From Planoprotostelium fungivorum (lineage: Eukaryota; Evosea; Variosea; Cavosteliida; Cavosteliaceae): a stretch of DNA of 64,000 nucleotides. Made by a program: the position numbers and the translations under genes. Below the pieces are notes generated by a model that had not been told where the DNA came from, did not search any database, and saw only the letters and a program-made list of their open reading frames with translations. Below are positions 26,001 through 37,501 of the stretch, piece after piece. Location: the NCBI GenBank assembly GCA_003024175.1, contig MDYQ01000661.1, positions 62,001 to 126,000 of the forward strand. The letters are read 5' to 3'. How positions within the stretch are numbered: the stretch's first letter is position 1; each line of letters opens with the position of its first letter.

Positions 26001-29000
26001 ACTGAAGTTGAATGCTCTCTAGATTACGCATGGAGAAGAGTGAATCAGGTATGGGACCGTACAATTGATTACCACTGGACGATAACCATTAGATCGTTCT
26101 AAATTTTGATTGAAATTGTACCTGATGTCGATAGAGGTGATGAACGGAGCTGAAGGAGAGTGAGAAAGGGTTGAATCGATTGAAATACCTAAACTGTCTG
26201 GAATTCTGGCACGGATGAGATTACCACTGAGATTGAGTGTCTTCAGTTGAGTCATCGAAGAGAGAAATTCCAAATTATCAGCCTCCAATCGATTATTACT
26301 GTGATGAGTCAGAATCAGTAAGGAAAGAATAAGGCACCTGAGCGATAGAGTCGTCAGGCTGGTCAAGTGTCCCAGACTATTCGGCAGTGTGCCTGCATTC
26401 CATCGTCATCATCAAACGAATGAACATATCTTGAGAGAAAACGAAGACGTACCTTGTATGAAATTGTTATCGAATAAGATCTGCTTCAATTTGGGAAATC
26501 TTCCGATTCCGTTGGCTAATTGTCCGTACAGATTGTTGTGACTGATTGGTCAGTGACGTGTGATGACGTCATCATCACCTTATATCGATGACTTCCAACT
26601 GCGTCAGACTCGAATATTTCGTCGGGAATACGTCCGCGATCTACATCGATGTAAACCAATGAGAGCTTTTCTCATATTTACGAAATAGGATGGTTCTGAA
26701 ATAAAGATTCACCTGATTGTGACTGAAATTGAGATAAGTGATCATCGGTCCGTTTAAATTCACGGGGAGTACACCGTGGAACGAATTTTGGCTGAAAATA
26801 ATCACAAACGATGATGGTAAGCGTGGATTATAAGAACATACCTGACATCAAAATACTGTAATCGCGCCAGCGCATCTGTCACCGTGAATATACCACCGGT
26901 CAAATTATTGCACTGTGAAACGATCAATCGATCGTATATATTACATCTATGCATCGGTACAATGAAAACACACCGCGAGGTTCAACGTGCGTATGGAATT
27001 GAGATAATTGAGCCCATCAAACAAGAGACGACCCGTCTGTGATGTTCAGGAGAAGAATCTCTATCGATTGTATGATCACCAATCGATTGTATGAGACATC
27101 GAATATCTCCAAATTCACGAGTGATTTGAGGATGACCAACTGGTCGTGTGTCAATCGTAGTGGAAATACGGATGAAAACTCGCGTTGTTGTCGAAAAATG
27201 CATCGCCGGTACTGGTGAGCTCGTTGTAAGCTAAATTTAGAACACGTAACCGGACGTAACTGGCCAATTGGAGCGGGATCGATCCGTTGAGACGGTTCCC
27301 TGTCCATGTCTCAAAATAGAGAAATAAAATAGAATAAATACCCGAGACGTCCAACCATCTGAGGTCCGTACCCAGCATCTGTACGATGAGATCAACGTGA
27401 TATCATATCGAGGCATCTCACGGCAGGTATAGATCCTGTTAGATCATTGTTTTGTAATTTGATCGACTGTACTGCGGCTCTCGGTGAGAACCGCGGTATG
27501 GAACCCGTCAGCAGATTATCATTGAGGAGAAAACTCTGTGAAAATTCAATACGAACGTAACGTACGTCCCACGAGTACGTTCAACGAATTGAGGCGATTG
27601 ACGGAGGGTGGTATCATTCCAGAAAATTGGCAGAAACTTGCGTCGAAGGAGATCAAGCTGGGCATGCAACTGATGAAATCGAGAGGCCCGATTAAATTAT
27701 TGTAGCTCAACGACAAAGTTTGCATTGAAGTATTACACAGAGTCATCGGAACTGTACCACTGTGTGATGTCATCACACACTTCTTTTGGATGAAATTCTT
27801 GACAATGATGGATGACATCGACTGCAGTGATGTCTCACCTGATCGAGTTGAAATGAATGACGAAGACTGGAACGTGTGAGAGGTTATAAATCGAATCGAG
27901 ATCTCACGATATAGACTCTTGAGACGACCGAGCTCCGCTGGAATGACACCCGTCAATAGATTATCTATCGTTCATAATTCAATGTTCGTCCCAAATCAAA
28001 TGAAATAAATCACCGTATAACATGATGCTGCCCAATCGCGTCGCATTTGCGAGAGATTTGGGAATTGTTCCGGTCAGGTGATTCTGTCACATTCAGAAGA
28101 AGACATCATGTGACTGTGCAATTGGGCAAGTCATGTGACTCACTTGATATAGCCCGAGAACTCGTAAATTCTTCAGTTGACCGATGGACTCAGGTATGGT
28201 TCCAACGAGGGTATTCTGTATTCGTGAGCGATGTTAACGAGCGGTTCGAAAGGGTATTCGATCCACCATGCTCAAATGTAGATACTGTAACGATATCATG
28301 TGACTGAAATCCAACGGTAGTAACCCATTCAAATTGTTCTTCTGTATGTCGAGGTACCACATATTGGGATTCGTTAATAGAGCTGGTGGAATGGAACCGG
28401 TGAATTGATTGTACTGAGCTTTGAAGTAAAGTAGGGAGGATGGAAAAGCATCCGGTAGATCTCCCGTCAACTTATTTTGACTGTTGGGAGTCGGTCTTTT
28501 GTCTTTGTGACGGCGTAAATAATCATGATGATCATGAACACATGGTTGTTATTCTCACTTTAGGAAGGGGTACTCCAATTTTGTCATGTTACCGAATATG
28601 CCAAAGATGTCCCCGGACAATCCATTCACAGACTGTCAACGTCATCATCGTCATCTGATGATCAACTCTCACGAGGTCTATCTCCTCTGCATTGTACATG
28701 TTGTGCCAACTCTTTGGAATACTCCCCGACAAGCTGTTTCACTTTTAATCTGGATTTAATTTCGTCTTTTCATTCATAACGATAAAATGAGACTCACTAG
28801 TTTGAATTGATTACCAGGTCGTACAATGAATAAGAAGATATGAATTCTGGCAATTGTCCACTGGTTCGTGATGAGATGATGATGGACGATGTGTGCTCAC
28901 CTGAGGATGTTTCCATTCATGTATACCACCTCGAGTGAGGACATGTTGAACAGACAATCAGGTATCGAACCCGTCAGCGAGTTCTGTGGTGGTCAGTCCA

Positions 29001-30144
29001 TGATGCATTTCATGTAAGCTATCATCGTGTCATCAACCGTGCATCAATGATCATCTCTCACAGCACTCAAATCGAGCCAGTATAGATCCTGCAGGTAACA
29101 AAGACTCCTCGGAATACTCCCCGCAAAGATGTTGTGAGTCTGCATCGACATCAGCCATCGTCTCATGCAGCCATCGGGTACTCACGAGACGAAGCGATTG
29201 TAGACGTGAGCCTAGCGGAAATTCTGGGATGGATCCCACCATGGCATTATTCCACTCTAGATTGAGAAAGATGAGATCGGGCAGCATCACGAGCTGATCG
29301 GGGATAGTGCTGTTGAAACCATTTGCCCTGTTAGAAGGTGAGGTGGTGGAGACGGATTTCATCTGACCCGATGGCGAGCGTCTGTAAAGAAGTCATGTTG
29401 TCAAAGATGCCCTGCAATGAACCGATGAGGTGATTGGAGGAGATGTCGAGATAGATCATCTCGGTCAAGGTACTCCATGATGGAGGCATCACCCCCGAAA
29501 AACCGTTCCATTGAGAGGTTAAGACTTGCAAAGAGGAGTTCGTGATGGTGGGTAATGATCCTTCCAGCTGATTGTATTCAATGTGAAGGTGGGTGATGTA
29601 AGAATTGAACATGGAAGATGGATAATCAGTAAATCCGTTGTAACTGCCTCGAATCAGCAGGGATGGATGTTCACGTGGAAGTGATCGAATCACCTGATGT
29701 TTAAAGTTCGAAGAGATGACATATTATAGAAGACGTCTGTCTTCATTTCAGCATCATTGAGAATTGATCGTCCACCTGGTAGCTTTCCACTCAGTTGATT
29801 ATTGGACAGGTCTATATAGCTCAAATTGAATTGTTGGAGGGAATAAGGAATGTAGCCGATTGGATTGTTGCTGTTCCGGTGTCAATGTTCCTGTTGGTAA
29901 TGAATGGTGTATCACTTTTGCAGTTCGATCCTGACGGGTACATCATTGTCGCACGTGATTCCAAAGAAGTCACAAGGATCTTGACCATCCCATCCACTTT
30001 TATTCTTCCACCCAGTACCTATCTCGATCAGCAACGTCCATGTCATTTTCATCCATCACCTCCCGTCTCAGCGTATAAATCTCTGTAGGCAGCGAGCTGA
30101 GATGATGTAAACACGATGAGAGTACAGAGCAATAGCACTCTCAT
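23004..30144 (-). CDS. Leucine-rich-repeat receptor tyrosine-kinase-like protein
   Basis: Plant-like LRR receptor kinase layout. The start at 30144 gives a signal peptide ([19 protein letters not shown]). An N-terminal cap ([17 protein letters not shown]) precedes more than 20 LRRs of the LxxLxLxxNxLxGxIP type, spread over some 30 short exons (29900-25350); some exons hold about one repeat. A Cys-rich juxtamembrane part (about 25100-25350), a TM helix ([18 protein letters not shown], about 24720-24780) and a kinase follow: [60 protein letters not shown]. The tail ([16 protein letters not shown]) has tyrosines that could be phosphorylated. The kinase resembles that of the giant IPT receptor (HRDLAx[12 protein letters not shown]), suggesting duplication with exchanged ectodomains. 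It converges on the C2-kinase, with 108 bases between stops. Confidence 0.85.
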
Positions 30145-30173
30145 GTCTGCTGCTGCCCACAAAAGGATACGCA

Positions 30174-30443
30174 ATGGAACCTGCGAAGGCGGGTGTCAGC
30201 GGTCTCCAAGACTTTTATCAAGAAAGAAGACTAAGTAGACAGGGGATATGGAAGCAGCAGGGTGAGTACCCTCACGAATTACCCGAAGGACAAACGATGG
30301 AGCGAAGCAACTCACGGCTTCCAATTCGAGAGAATCATTTGGTCAAAATTTTATGTACATATGTTGTTACTCTTCCAGATCATTGTATCAGATCATTACA
30401 ACTCTCGGTTCATCCTGCCAACAGGAATGGCGATGCCATCTGA
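30174..30443 (+). CDS. Possible small protein, 89 codons
   Basis: A plus-strand ORF starts 30 bases from the divergent start of the LRR kinase (MEPAKAGVSGLQDFYQERRL, later EYPHELPEGQTMERSNSRLP). Its last 48 bases overlap the 3' end of the Ubl-CARP gene on the other strand. A GTGAGT at about 30262 could be a donor, and an alternative downstream frame (WSEATHGFQFERIIWSKF) is equally protein-like, so the model is insecure. No family recognised. Confidence 0.25.
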   Translation: MEPAKAGVSGLQDFYQERRLSRQGIWKQQGEYPHELPEGQTMERSNSRLPIRENHLVKILCTYVVTLPDHCIRSLQLSVHPANRNGDAI

Positions 30444-31495
30444 GGAATCCAATAGAGACAAATTGAGGTAGCCTCCCTTCTTCATCCTCTCCGTGCCAAG
30501 GGACTTTAAGACATATCTTCCTTGTGCGAGAGAGATACGGCTGGCCATCTGATCTTGAAGGATCGAGGTGGGTATCTAATCATGTGAGTCTCTCGTCTAC
30601 GATTAGAGATGATGTCACACCTGCATCTGGATGTGTTCGTCTGCAATGTCGATGGTGACATTACTGCAAGAGGCGTGAACGAATCGCATGTCGGTGAGAC
30701 CGGGTGAAGAGGAGGAGAAGTGCAGTGTAATGTCTCTGGAGAGATCGATCTGCACGGTGGGAGCTGCTCCTTCCACAAAGACCTCTACGTCAACTCCATT
30801 GACGATCTCCAGCTTCGAGATGACCGAGTTGAATGACAACTGTAGATTCCATCAGCGATCCATCACTTGAGAGATGTTATTCTTTCACCTTGACTCGAGT
30901 GCATCGGTCCAATAAGATCCGGTTGACCTTCTTCACCGGAATGGATACGGTGGTATCGACACAATCTTGTATGAGAACGGCCTCTCCCAATCGGGCCTCG
31001 TCGACTTTGAGATCGCCTCCTCTGAAACCTCTGATGTCCCATCGATTGGCGATGTGTTCGAAGACGGTCTGGTTGTAATCGACCTTTGCGACGCCAGTCT
31101 CCTTGTATGAGTCCGGTGAGCCCCTGAAAGGTGAAGTCCCTGGGCTTGGTGGTTTCGTCACGGTGTTGGGCAGCATGTGAATGACGGCTGCAAGGTGGTC
31201 AGGGTGTGAAATGAGATGACCTCTTTACCTCCATCGACCAACTTCTCTGTGGCAGTGGTGCCAGTCAAGGGAAGGACCTTTCCGTCGTAGATGAGGTCAT
31301 AGGCGCCTCTGTCTCTGAATCTCTCCGTGTCTCTGTGCAATGCGTGAGCGTGAGCGTGACGATGAAGAGGGAGATGACTCACGATACGAGCTGTCTGATA
31401 GACGAGAGAGTCTGATTAGGAGTGGCATCTAAGACCAACTGAGCACCAGAGAGGTCTCTGATGGTAATCTGAACTATCTTCGATGATGTCGTCAT
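30396..31495 (-). CDS. Ubiquitin-like domain fused to a CAP C-terminal (CARP) domain
   Basis: The start at 31495 opens a ubiquitin-like fold (KIVQITIRDLSGAQLVLDA, YDLIYDGKVLPLTGT, EKLVDGGKEV). A Pro/Thr linker (TVTKPPSPGTSPF) leads to a parallel beta-helix resembling the C-terminal half of cyclase-associated protein: RWDIRGFRGGDLKV, VDTTVSIPVKKVNRILLDRC, EIVNGVDVEVFVEGAAPTVQ and CSNVTIDIADEHIQMQ. In CAP this domain binds ADP-actin monomers and promotes nucleotide exchange. Acceptor choice (GATCAG before ATGGCC) gives the C-terminal tail ending in VGRMNREL. The CAP N-terminal helical and WH2 parts are absent. Ubl plus CARP is not an arrangement I know. Actin binding is inferred from the fold; the Ubl could direct it to ubiquitin or proteasome partners. 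Confidence 0.7.
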
Positions 31496-31785
31496 CTGTG
31501 TCCTTTCGTGTGTTGTTGTTGTTGTGTGTCTGTATAGAAGCGTGTGTGTTTGTGCTTGTGTGACTGAGTTTGGAATGATTGCTTCTGGCCTCTCTTTCTG
31601 GAACCTTGAAATTTCGCAACGTGCTGCTTATTTTCACGCGGAAATTTCGAGATGACGCGATCTTCGTGAAATTCATAGAAAATTGGTGGAAACAAAATCT
31701 TTCATCGAACTGATCCCGCACGGACCATGATGTCTTCCACGGTGATTGGGGCAGCTTCGGCGGCTTCCTTCTACGGTTCTTCCTT

Positions 31786-32552
31786 CTATAGAGGTTGTGG
31801 AATCTTACTTTTCACGGTCTGTGAGATGTCATCCACACTTGCCATGGCGCCTCTTCCTGGTTGTGGTCAGATGAAAGTCTTTCACAAGAGACGCAGAGAT
31901 GTCTTCTTCGACTCCTACCTGTGTCGTTACACATGAGTGTCTTTGTGACGGGCTGTATGACGGTGACCCCCCATCCTTCCAGGGTGTCCAACTGTTTTGA
32001 CGTAAGAGGATGTTCCCACATCAGAGTGTTCATGGCGGGTGCGACGATGAGAGGATTTCGAAAATCCCAAGCTCTAGCTACGCACGTCTACGCGGTGTTG
32101 AGACGTAAGATGATGATGATGGAGAATAAACGTCTACCAGTAGGTTGTCACAGAGACCGTTGGACAGTTTGGCGAGGGTGTTGGCAGACAGCGGTGCGAT
32201 GATCAGCACGTCGGCCCATTTTCGCAGCTGCTTCGGATGAGATGATACGACATCACAGGCGATCACCTCAATGTGAAGGACGGGATCACCTCTTTGCTTC
32301 CAATTCCACTCGTCTTCATCCCGATGGAATGCTTGGATGTTTGGTAATGTGCTGAAATCGAAGAAATGGAGGGCACTCTTTGTCGCGATGACTTTCACCT
32401 GGATGGAGCGTGAGACATAGTGGTCGGTACAGACGTTGCACCTCCGCAAATTGAGTTAATGCAATGCATAGCTCTCGGACTTTGATTGAAGCGACACTGC
32501 CACTTAATCCGAGGAGAATCTTTGGCTTGACTGGCACAGTTGCTGTATCCAT
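31786..32552 (-). CDS. PPCDC: Phosphopantothenoylcysteine decarboxylase
   Basis: A flavoprotein that decarboxylates 4'-phosphopantothenoylcysteine to 4'-phosphopantetheine, step three of coenzyme A synthesis. About 190 residues after splicing, the normal length. Diagnostic motifs are in order: LLGLSGSVASIKV (FMN-binding start), DPVLHIELRKWADVLIIAPL with the catalytic His, SANTLAKLSNGLCDNLLT, APAMNTLMWEHP (the PXMNxxMW substrate motif) and CNDTGRGAM with the Cys of the substrate flap. The start at 32552 gives MDTATVPVKPKILLG. Introns are short and start GTAGA, GTAGG or GTGA. It is divergent from PSMD9 and 94 bases away. Confidence 0.93.
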
Positions 32553-32646
32553 CTTTTTGATGTGATTCCATCTCCGGAAATGTTGTGAATGACGTCATTA
32601 TTACAGAACCCAATCACAGCCGCATCGTCACAAAGAGATCTCACAG
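32553..32646. promoter_or_regulatory. 94-bp bidirectional promoter (PPCDC / PSMD9) with CRE- and CCAAT-like sites
   Basis: The whole space between the two divergent ATGs is 94 bases. It has a palindromic TGACGTCA at about 32590 and CCCAATCAC at about 32610, which look like ATF/CREB and CCAAT-box sites. No TATA element is seen. Function is inferred from position and motif only. Confidence 0.5.
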
Positions 32647-33512
32647 ATGACTACGATATCCGATGTCAAGGTATTGATGAACAAAAAAGATGAACTGGAA
32701 GTAGAGATCAAAGAGCTTCACGACTTCTTAAGAGATAAAGGTTTGGGGACGACAGGAGGGTTAGTGGACAATGACGGTTTTCCTCTGAGCGATGTCGATA
32801 AAGTCATATCAGTTCGAGAGGCGAGAGGAAAGTTAGCACGTGAGTTCTTCATTGCATAGTCCCAGACGATGACATAGATAAGGGTTGCAAAATGATCACA
32901 TCGCTCTGATGAAAGAAATCGAGAATGCAATGGTACAAGTTCACTCCCAAGCTAAGAGCCATAGAACAGAAACGGTCTCGACAAAAACCAATCATTCAAC
33001 TTCTGTCGAGCAAGAGGACCTCTCACGATATGATCATGGTAATTGAAAATGCACTCGATCTGATCTCGAATAACTGATCTCATCAACAGTTGCTAAATTT
33101 GCTCGCGTTGCAGACGTCACCGCCAATTCTCCAGCAGCTCTAGGTGATGTTGATTCATTCCTTCTTACTGTTGTTGACGACAACAGCGAGATTGAAAGTA
33201 GACGATGAGATCCTCGAATTTGGATCTATCCACTCGACAAATAACAACGGTTTAAAGGCAGTCGGGGGTGAATGATCATCATGTTTCATGATGCAGCCGT
33301 GATGATTGACCCATCTGTAGAACTTGTGAGGGATTCAGAAAATCGACAGATACAAGTGGTCGTCAGGAGGAGGGAGAACGAACAGGTCACCACGAAGATC
33401 TTGATGCTGACGCCCAAGAAATGGGACGGGAGAGGACTGTTGGGGTGCATCTATAGACAACGTTATGCATCGACTAATAGACAACAGTTGTCACATTGTA
33501 CCCTCTCAGTGA
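32647..33512 (+). CDS. PSMD9: 26S proteasome assembly chaperone PSMD9/Nas2 (p27)
   Basis: Chaperone that binds the Rpt5 C-terminus during assembly of the 19S base. The N-terminal coiled coil begins MTTISDVKVLMNKKDELEVE and includes NDGFPLSDVDKVISVREARG, the typical Nas2 signature. A variable Ser/Thr linker follows, then a PDZ domain (FARVADVTANSPAALA, LKVDDEILEFGSI). The end is the family hallmark KKWDGRGLLGC followed by HIVPSQ and a stop at 33510-33512. Getting this end needs a short intron beginning GTGCATC after the LLG codons; reading straight on gives a longer tail that does not fit the family. AATAAA follows at about 33526. Confidence 0.9.
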
Positions 33513-33555
33513 CAGAGAAGACTGAAATAAATCGAACGTTCGAAATTGGGACCTT

Positions 33556-35838
33556 TTATTTGCATTTACATCCTCTAACTACCAGCGGCAGCAACACAAG
33601 ATCCACAGCTGTAGAAGACATTCAGTCTGTGTTCGAGATGATCTCAGATGTGTCTCACCATCGTTCGGAAACAGAACATACAACATGAGAAGAGACATCG
33701 AAGAGACAGCAACAAGAAGAATAGAACCCTCCAGTCTGTTAGGCCAGACATGGATAGAAGACTCCACAGCCACTTGACGTTCGTTCTCAACTGCTTGAAT
33801 CCTCCTCTTAATAGCTCCACGTAATCCGTCTCCGATGTCATCTCTGGTGGATGACCTCTCATCCTCTTTGTCTGTCGTCTCATCAACATCTTTGGCATGC
33901 ATGGCCGATGATGAAGTTCACCTGTCCTCTCTCACATGAGAGAATGAAATTTTGAATGTGTTGTGTCTTCGTGGCGGCTCTGATGGTCAGAGCGTTCTCT
34001 TGCCAATTCTGAGTGGACAAGAAGACTAAGACGGGATGTGTTCCTTCGAACTCGAACCACCTGCAGAATTCCTCTTGGTCTCCACAGTCAACGTATCCTA
34101 TCATAGCACCTCCCCTCTATGATTCCATGAGTCTCTTCTGAAGACATACATCACGATCACCTTCTTGTGTTCGGCAGCGATGTCGTGCATCATGTGATGC
34201 GTTGCATCATCACCTCCCAACAATAAAATGCATTTCTTCGAACAGAATAAATTATAATTGTGTGAGTCGACCTGTTCCTCTCAGCTTCACGTCACACCAT
34301 CACGTCTGCATCATCATCTCACCTTCATAAAGACATCAAATTGGTACCGAAAGAGTGTCTCTTTTAATATGGGTATATCAAACACAGTGATCTTCTGTGT
34401 GTCTATACTCCTCACGACAAATGCGGTGGCTTTGTTTTGTGTGTTCTCTGCACCGAGAGAAATGGCCAACGGCTCATCATCTGTCATCGCAAACTTCATG
34501 GTGTGTCTGTATGTGTGTGATGCAAATTCGACGGCAGTCTGAGCCGTTTCTGATGTCATGCCTGTGATGGTGAGTCAACCCTCAACTCCGTCACTTGATG
34601 TCATGCGATCGATCACCTGCTGGTTTGTAGAGGAGTACGACGGGCTTGCCTCCTCTGGCGTCATAGAATGTCTTCCAGTCATTGGTGTTGCTGATGATGT
34701 GCACGTTCGAAGTGATGAGACTTCGAGTGAATTTCAAGAGTTCCTTCTTGTCGAATTCTCCGTTGTAATAGAAAGGTTCACTGAAATGAGTCAGACGGAA
34801 CAGGATGGTGGATGTGATTTGATGATGACATATTGCTGATTGAAATGAGATGACGAGACATGATCACAACAGAATGTTTCGTGTGCTCTACGAGATGTCG
34901 ATAGATCATGATGATGATTCTACGAGATGTGATCACCCATCGACGAATGCAATGATGGTGGGCACACTGCTGACGTGATATCTGCTGGGTAAAAAGACCT
35001 CCGACTCTGCATCGACTCGCCCCATTCTAATGGAACCTTTCAACGTTCGGTATAGACTCTCCCATTCACTCGACTTTCTCTCGCAAGCTTGACTGCTCCC
35101 TGTGAATGATGAGACGAAGAAGATGGACGTGATGAAAGATGACTTACGGCTGAAGAACTGCACCAGCCAGACACCTTCGCTCGTGAGTGTGTCAAAATTC
35201 AACCATTGAAGAGTCTCCGTTTCTGAAGGGATGTTGAATTGAGTTCGCGACTGTGATCGATCAGGATGGAAATGATGTCAGGGCGATCTCACGTTACCCC
35301 AATGACCTCTGTTGTGACGTCCACTACCTCCACCCCCGAATTGAAAAGAGAAGGTCCTGCCACCACCCGGGAATCCTCCAGGAAACCCACCCTGATGGTG
35401 AAAGTTGTGTCCAAACCCTCCCCTTCCTTGACCTGGATTGTCTTCTCCCGTGATATCGTATTGTCTCTTCTTGTTATCATCGCTCAACACCTATGTGATG
35501 ATGTGAATCGCGGATCGAAGATTGACTCTTGTGTTCATTCACCTCGTAAGCATTGGATATCTCGCTGTACTTCTTCGCAGCGTTCTCATCTCCAGCATTT
35601 TTATCAGGGTGCCTGATCTGATTGAGAACGAAATCGTGATACGATGATAGAGACTGACCATTGTAGGGCCAATTTCTTGTATGCCCTCTTGATGTCTTGT
35701 GGTGTGGCGTCCCTTGATATCCCTGAGACGTCAACATCGTTCAAATTGAATGTAGCAGTGCACACCGAGAGTTTGATAATGGTTCGCGAGAGAAGCACAG
35801 AAGAAGAGGAGAAGGATCAGCAATACTCGCTTTTCCAT
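33556..35838 (-). CDS. DNAJC16-like ER J-domain / thioredoxin protein
   Basis: The start at 35838 gives a signal peptide (VLLILLLFFCASLA), placing it in the secretory pathway. A J domain follows directly (YQTLGISRDATPQDIKRAYK, then WHPDKNAGDE with the HPD motif, then YEVLSDDNKKRQYD), with the HPD exon joined through a GCACCC acceptor. A Gly/Phe-rich spacer leads to a thioredoxin-like domain (WLVQFFS, GRVDAESE, VSSVPTIIAF) and further thioredoxin-like segments. None has an obvious CxxC pair. Near the C-terminus is a TM helix (GSILLVAVSSMSLLMLYVLF). J plus thioredoxin plus C-terminal TM matches DNAJC16, an ER protein in animals. The exact stop is uncertain: one phase ends at 33556, inside a likely AATAAA. 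Confidence 0.8.
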
Positions 35839-36103
35839 CTTATGGAGGGACAATTCAATTACGTATCCATTACAACGATCTGCGTCGACAGCCAGGCACC
35901 GTGCAGGTCTTCTTCAAAAGAGTTCACTCTGTATGCGATAATGGTGCGGATCGTGAACATCAATAGCTCCGGTCTCAGATGTGTTGGGTTTTGTACATGA
36001 AGACATCACGTGACAACGGTTGGATCGCGCAAAAACTTTGATCAAGAGATAAAACGAGTGAACATATTACATTCTTCATCTTTATATTAACAAGGTGGTA
36101 TGT

Positions 36104-36706
36104 TCAAGCTGACGGTGCAACAGGGTGGCTCTGTGTAGGCAGCACCTCATGTCTAAACATCTTGCCAACCTCCAGCTCTAGTGACGTATGTGGCTTTGAG
36201 ATCTGTGGTCGTCGACAGCTCGTGCATTGATATGAGTCTCTCTTCTCTGCCATTGTGGAGCTACCGCATTCTCTCTCGCATTCTACGTGGCACCACCGTC
36301 CACAAGACTTGCATGTCAACCAGGCCTCCTTCTCTTCGTCTGAAAGTTTCTCTTGCTCCTTGCCGTAGATGTAATGGCAATATGGGCAGTGCTGTGACTT
36401 GTGGTACTTGATGCCACATGCATTGCAAAGGTGAACGGGTCTCTTGAATAAATCTGAGTACCAGCCCTTTCGCCACTGCGGTGTCTCTGTTGTTCCACAA
36501 TTTTCACAGTAGACGTGGAGGTGTGCCATCAGATAAGCACCAAGCATGAGATCTTGGTCACTGACAGCGTCTTCTGGTGTTGTCTCTTCTGTGGGCAGGG
36601 AGAGTGGCTTCTTCTCGTGATGTACGTCATTTATCTTCTGACGCTTCGCCTCTTGGACGTCGAACTCCTCATCATTCCAGGGTCTGAAGAGTGTTGTGAT
36701 GGTCAT
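36104..36706 (-). CDS. GATA-type plus PHD-type zinc finger protein (copy 1)
   Basis: Probable nuclear DNA/chromatin-binding protein with no introns. A GATA-like finger (CENCGTTETPQWRKGW ... LCNACGIKYH) has 23 residues between the Cys pairs instead of the usual 17-20. A PHD-like C4HC3 finger follows (CPYCHYIYGKEQEKL, CKSCGRWCHVEC, CTSC). The start at 36706 (MTITTLFRPWNDEEF) is chosen because the paralogue at 55770-56327 begins in a comparable way. The frame is open for about 130 codons further upstream with no stop, so a longer N-terminus is possible. Targets are unknown. GATA fingers bind GATA/GATC-type DNA and PHD fingers often read histone tails. Confidence 0.8.
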   Translation of the reverse strand: MTITTLFRPWNDEEFDVQEAKRQKINDVHHEKKPLSLPTEETTPEDAVSDQDLMLGAYLMAHLHVYCENCGTTETPQWRKGWYSDLFKRPVHLCNACGIKYHKSQHCPYCHYIYGKEQEKLSDEEKEAWLTCKSCGRWCHVECERECGSSTMAEKRDSYQCTSCRRPQISKPHTSLELEVGKMFRHEVLPTQSHPVAPSA

Positions 36707-37501
36707 CGTTATATGTGTTGCTGTTGTAGATCGGTTTGGATTGCGGCTCTCGATTGCCTTGTCCTTGGTAAAGTGAGATACATCCATTTGGTTATCAATT
36801 TCGGAGTCGTTTTTCGGAGATATTCCACAAGATTTCCTCGAAGCCCACCTGGCTTCACGCACCAAAGTGCCCAGTTTTACACGTGACATGCCAACCAGCC
36901 CCACAGTTCCGCATTCTGTGAAGGATCTGATGAACTCGTCTCGTGACTTGTGACGGCTCAACGCCGAGGGAGTGTGACTCACGGTCTCGTCTCGTGAGGA
37001 GCAAAAGAGGGAGAGAAGGAGGAGGGAGGCCGATCGTGAGACTGAGATGATGACGATGAATGGATGGATGAATGCGTTGACGGTCTTCTTCACGTGAGAA
37101 TTCTACTGGATAGAATGGAATTATCAGCTGTACTTACGCTGTATGTCTGGACGTCCGATGGAACCCCCGAAACCGAAAGGCGCTGACACATATGATGACG
37201 ACAGCTTTGCGTCCGTGTATCGCCGAGATGCAAGAGGATCATGTGACGATCGGAGGTTGTGGGTGTGACCTCAGCTGAGAGAAGTCCACCATTTATTCTC
37301 AAATGTGTGAAATTCGCATAAATTCAAGATCGTCATTTATTGCAGCTCTACAACGAATAATGGCTATTTTTTGGTGACGCATCATCTCATCTCACAGATT
37401 CATCCGAATCACCCACGAACACCTCTTCTTTCGTGATTATTCATACAGTGAGTTCTCACCTGATCGTACCTACCTCACGCTGACGTGGAATAGAGTCAAA
37501 A
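36707..37501. other. Intergenic/5' region between GATA-PHD gene and OST4
   Basis: About 800 bases. The minus strand is open to about 37093 in frame with the GATA-PHD protein, but the composition (FIVIISVSRSASLLLLSLF) looks unlike a nuclear protein. It may be untranslated leader or an alternative N-terminus. On the plus strand the last 100 bases are the probable OST4 leader, perhaps with an intron ending TGGAATAG at 37493. Nothing else is recognised. Confidence 0.35.

Noticed and set aside
33481-33688. Extension of the PSMD9 frame to a 60-residue extra C-terminus
   Set aside because: A short intron restores the conserved family ending GLLGC-HIVP and a stop at 33512; the unspliced tail has no similarity to the family.
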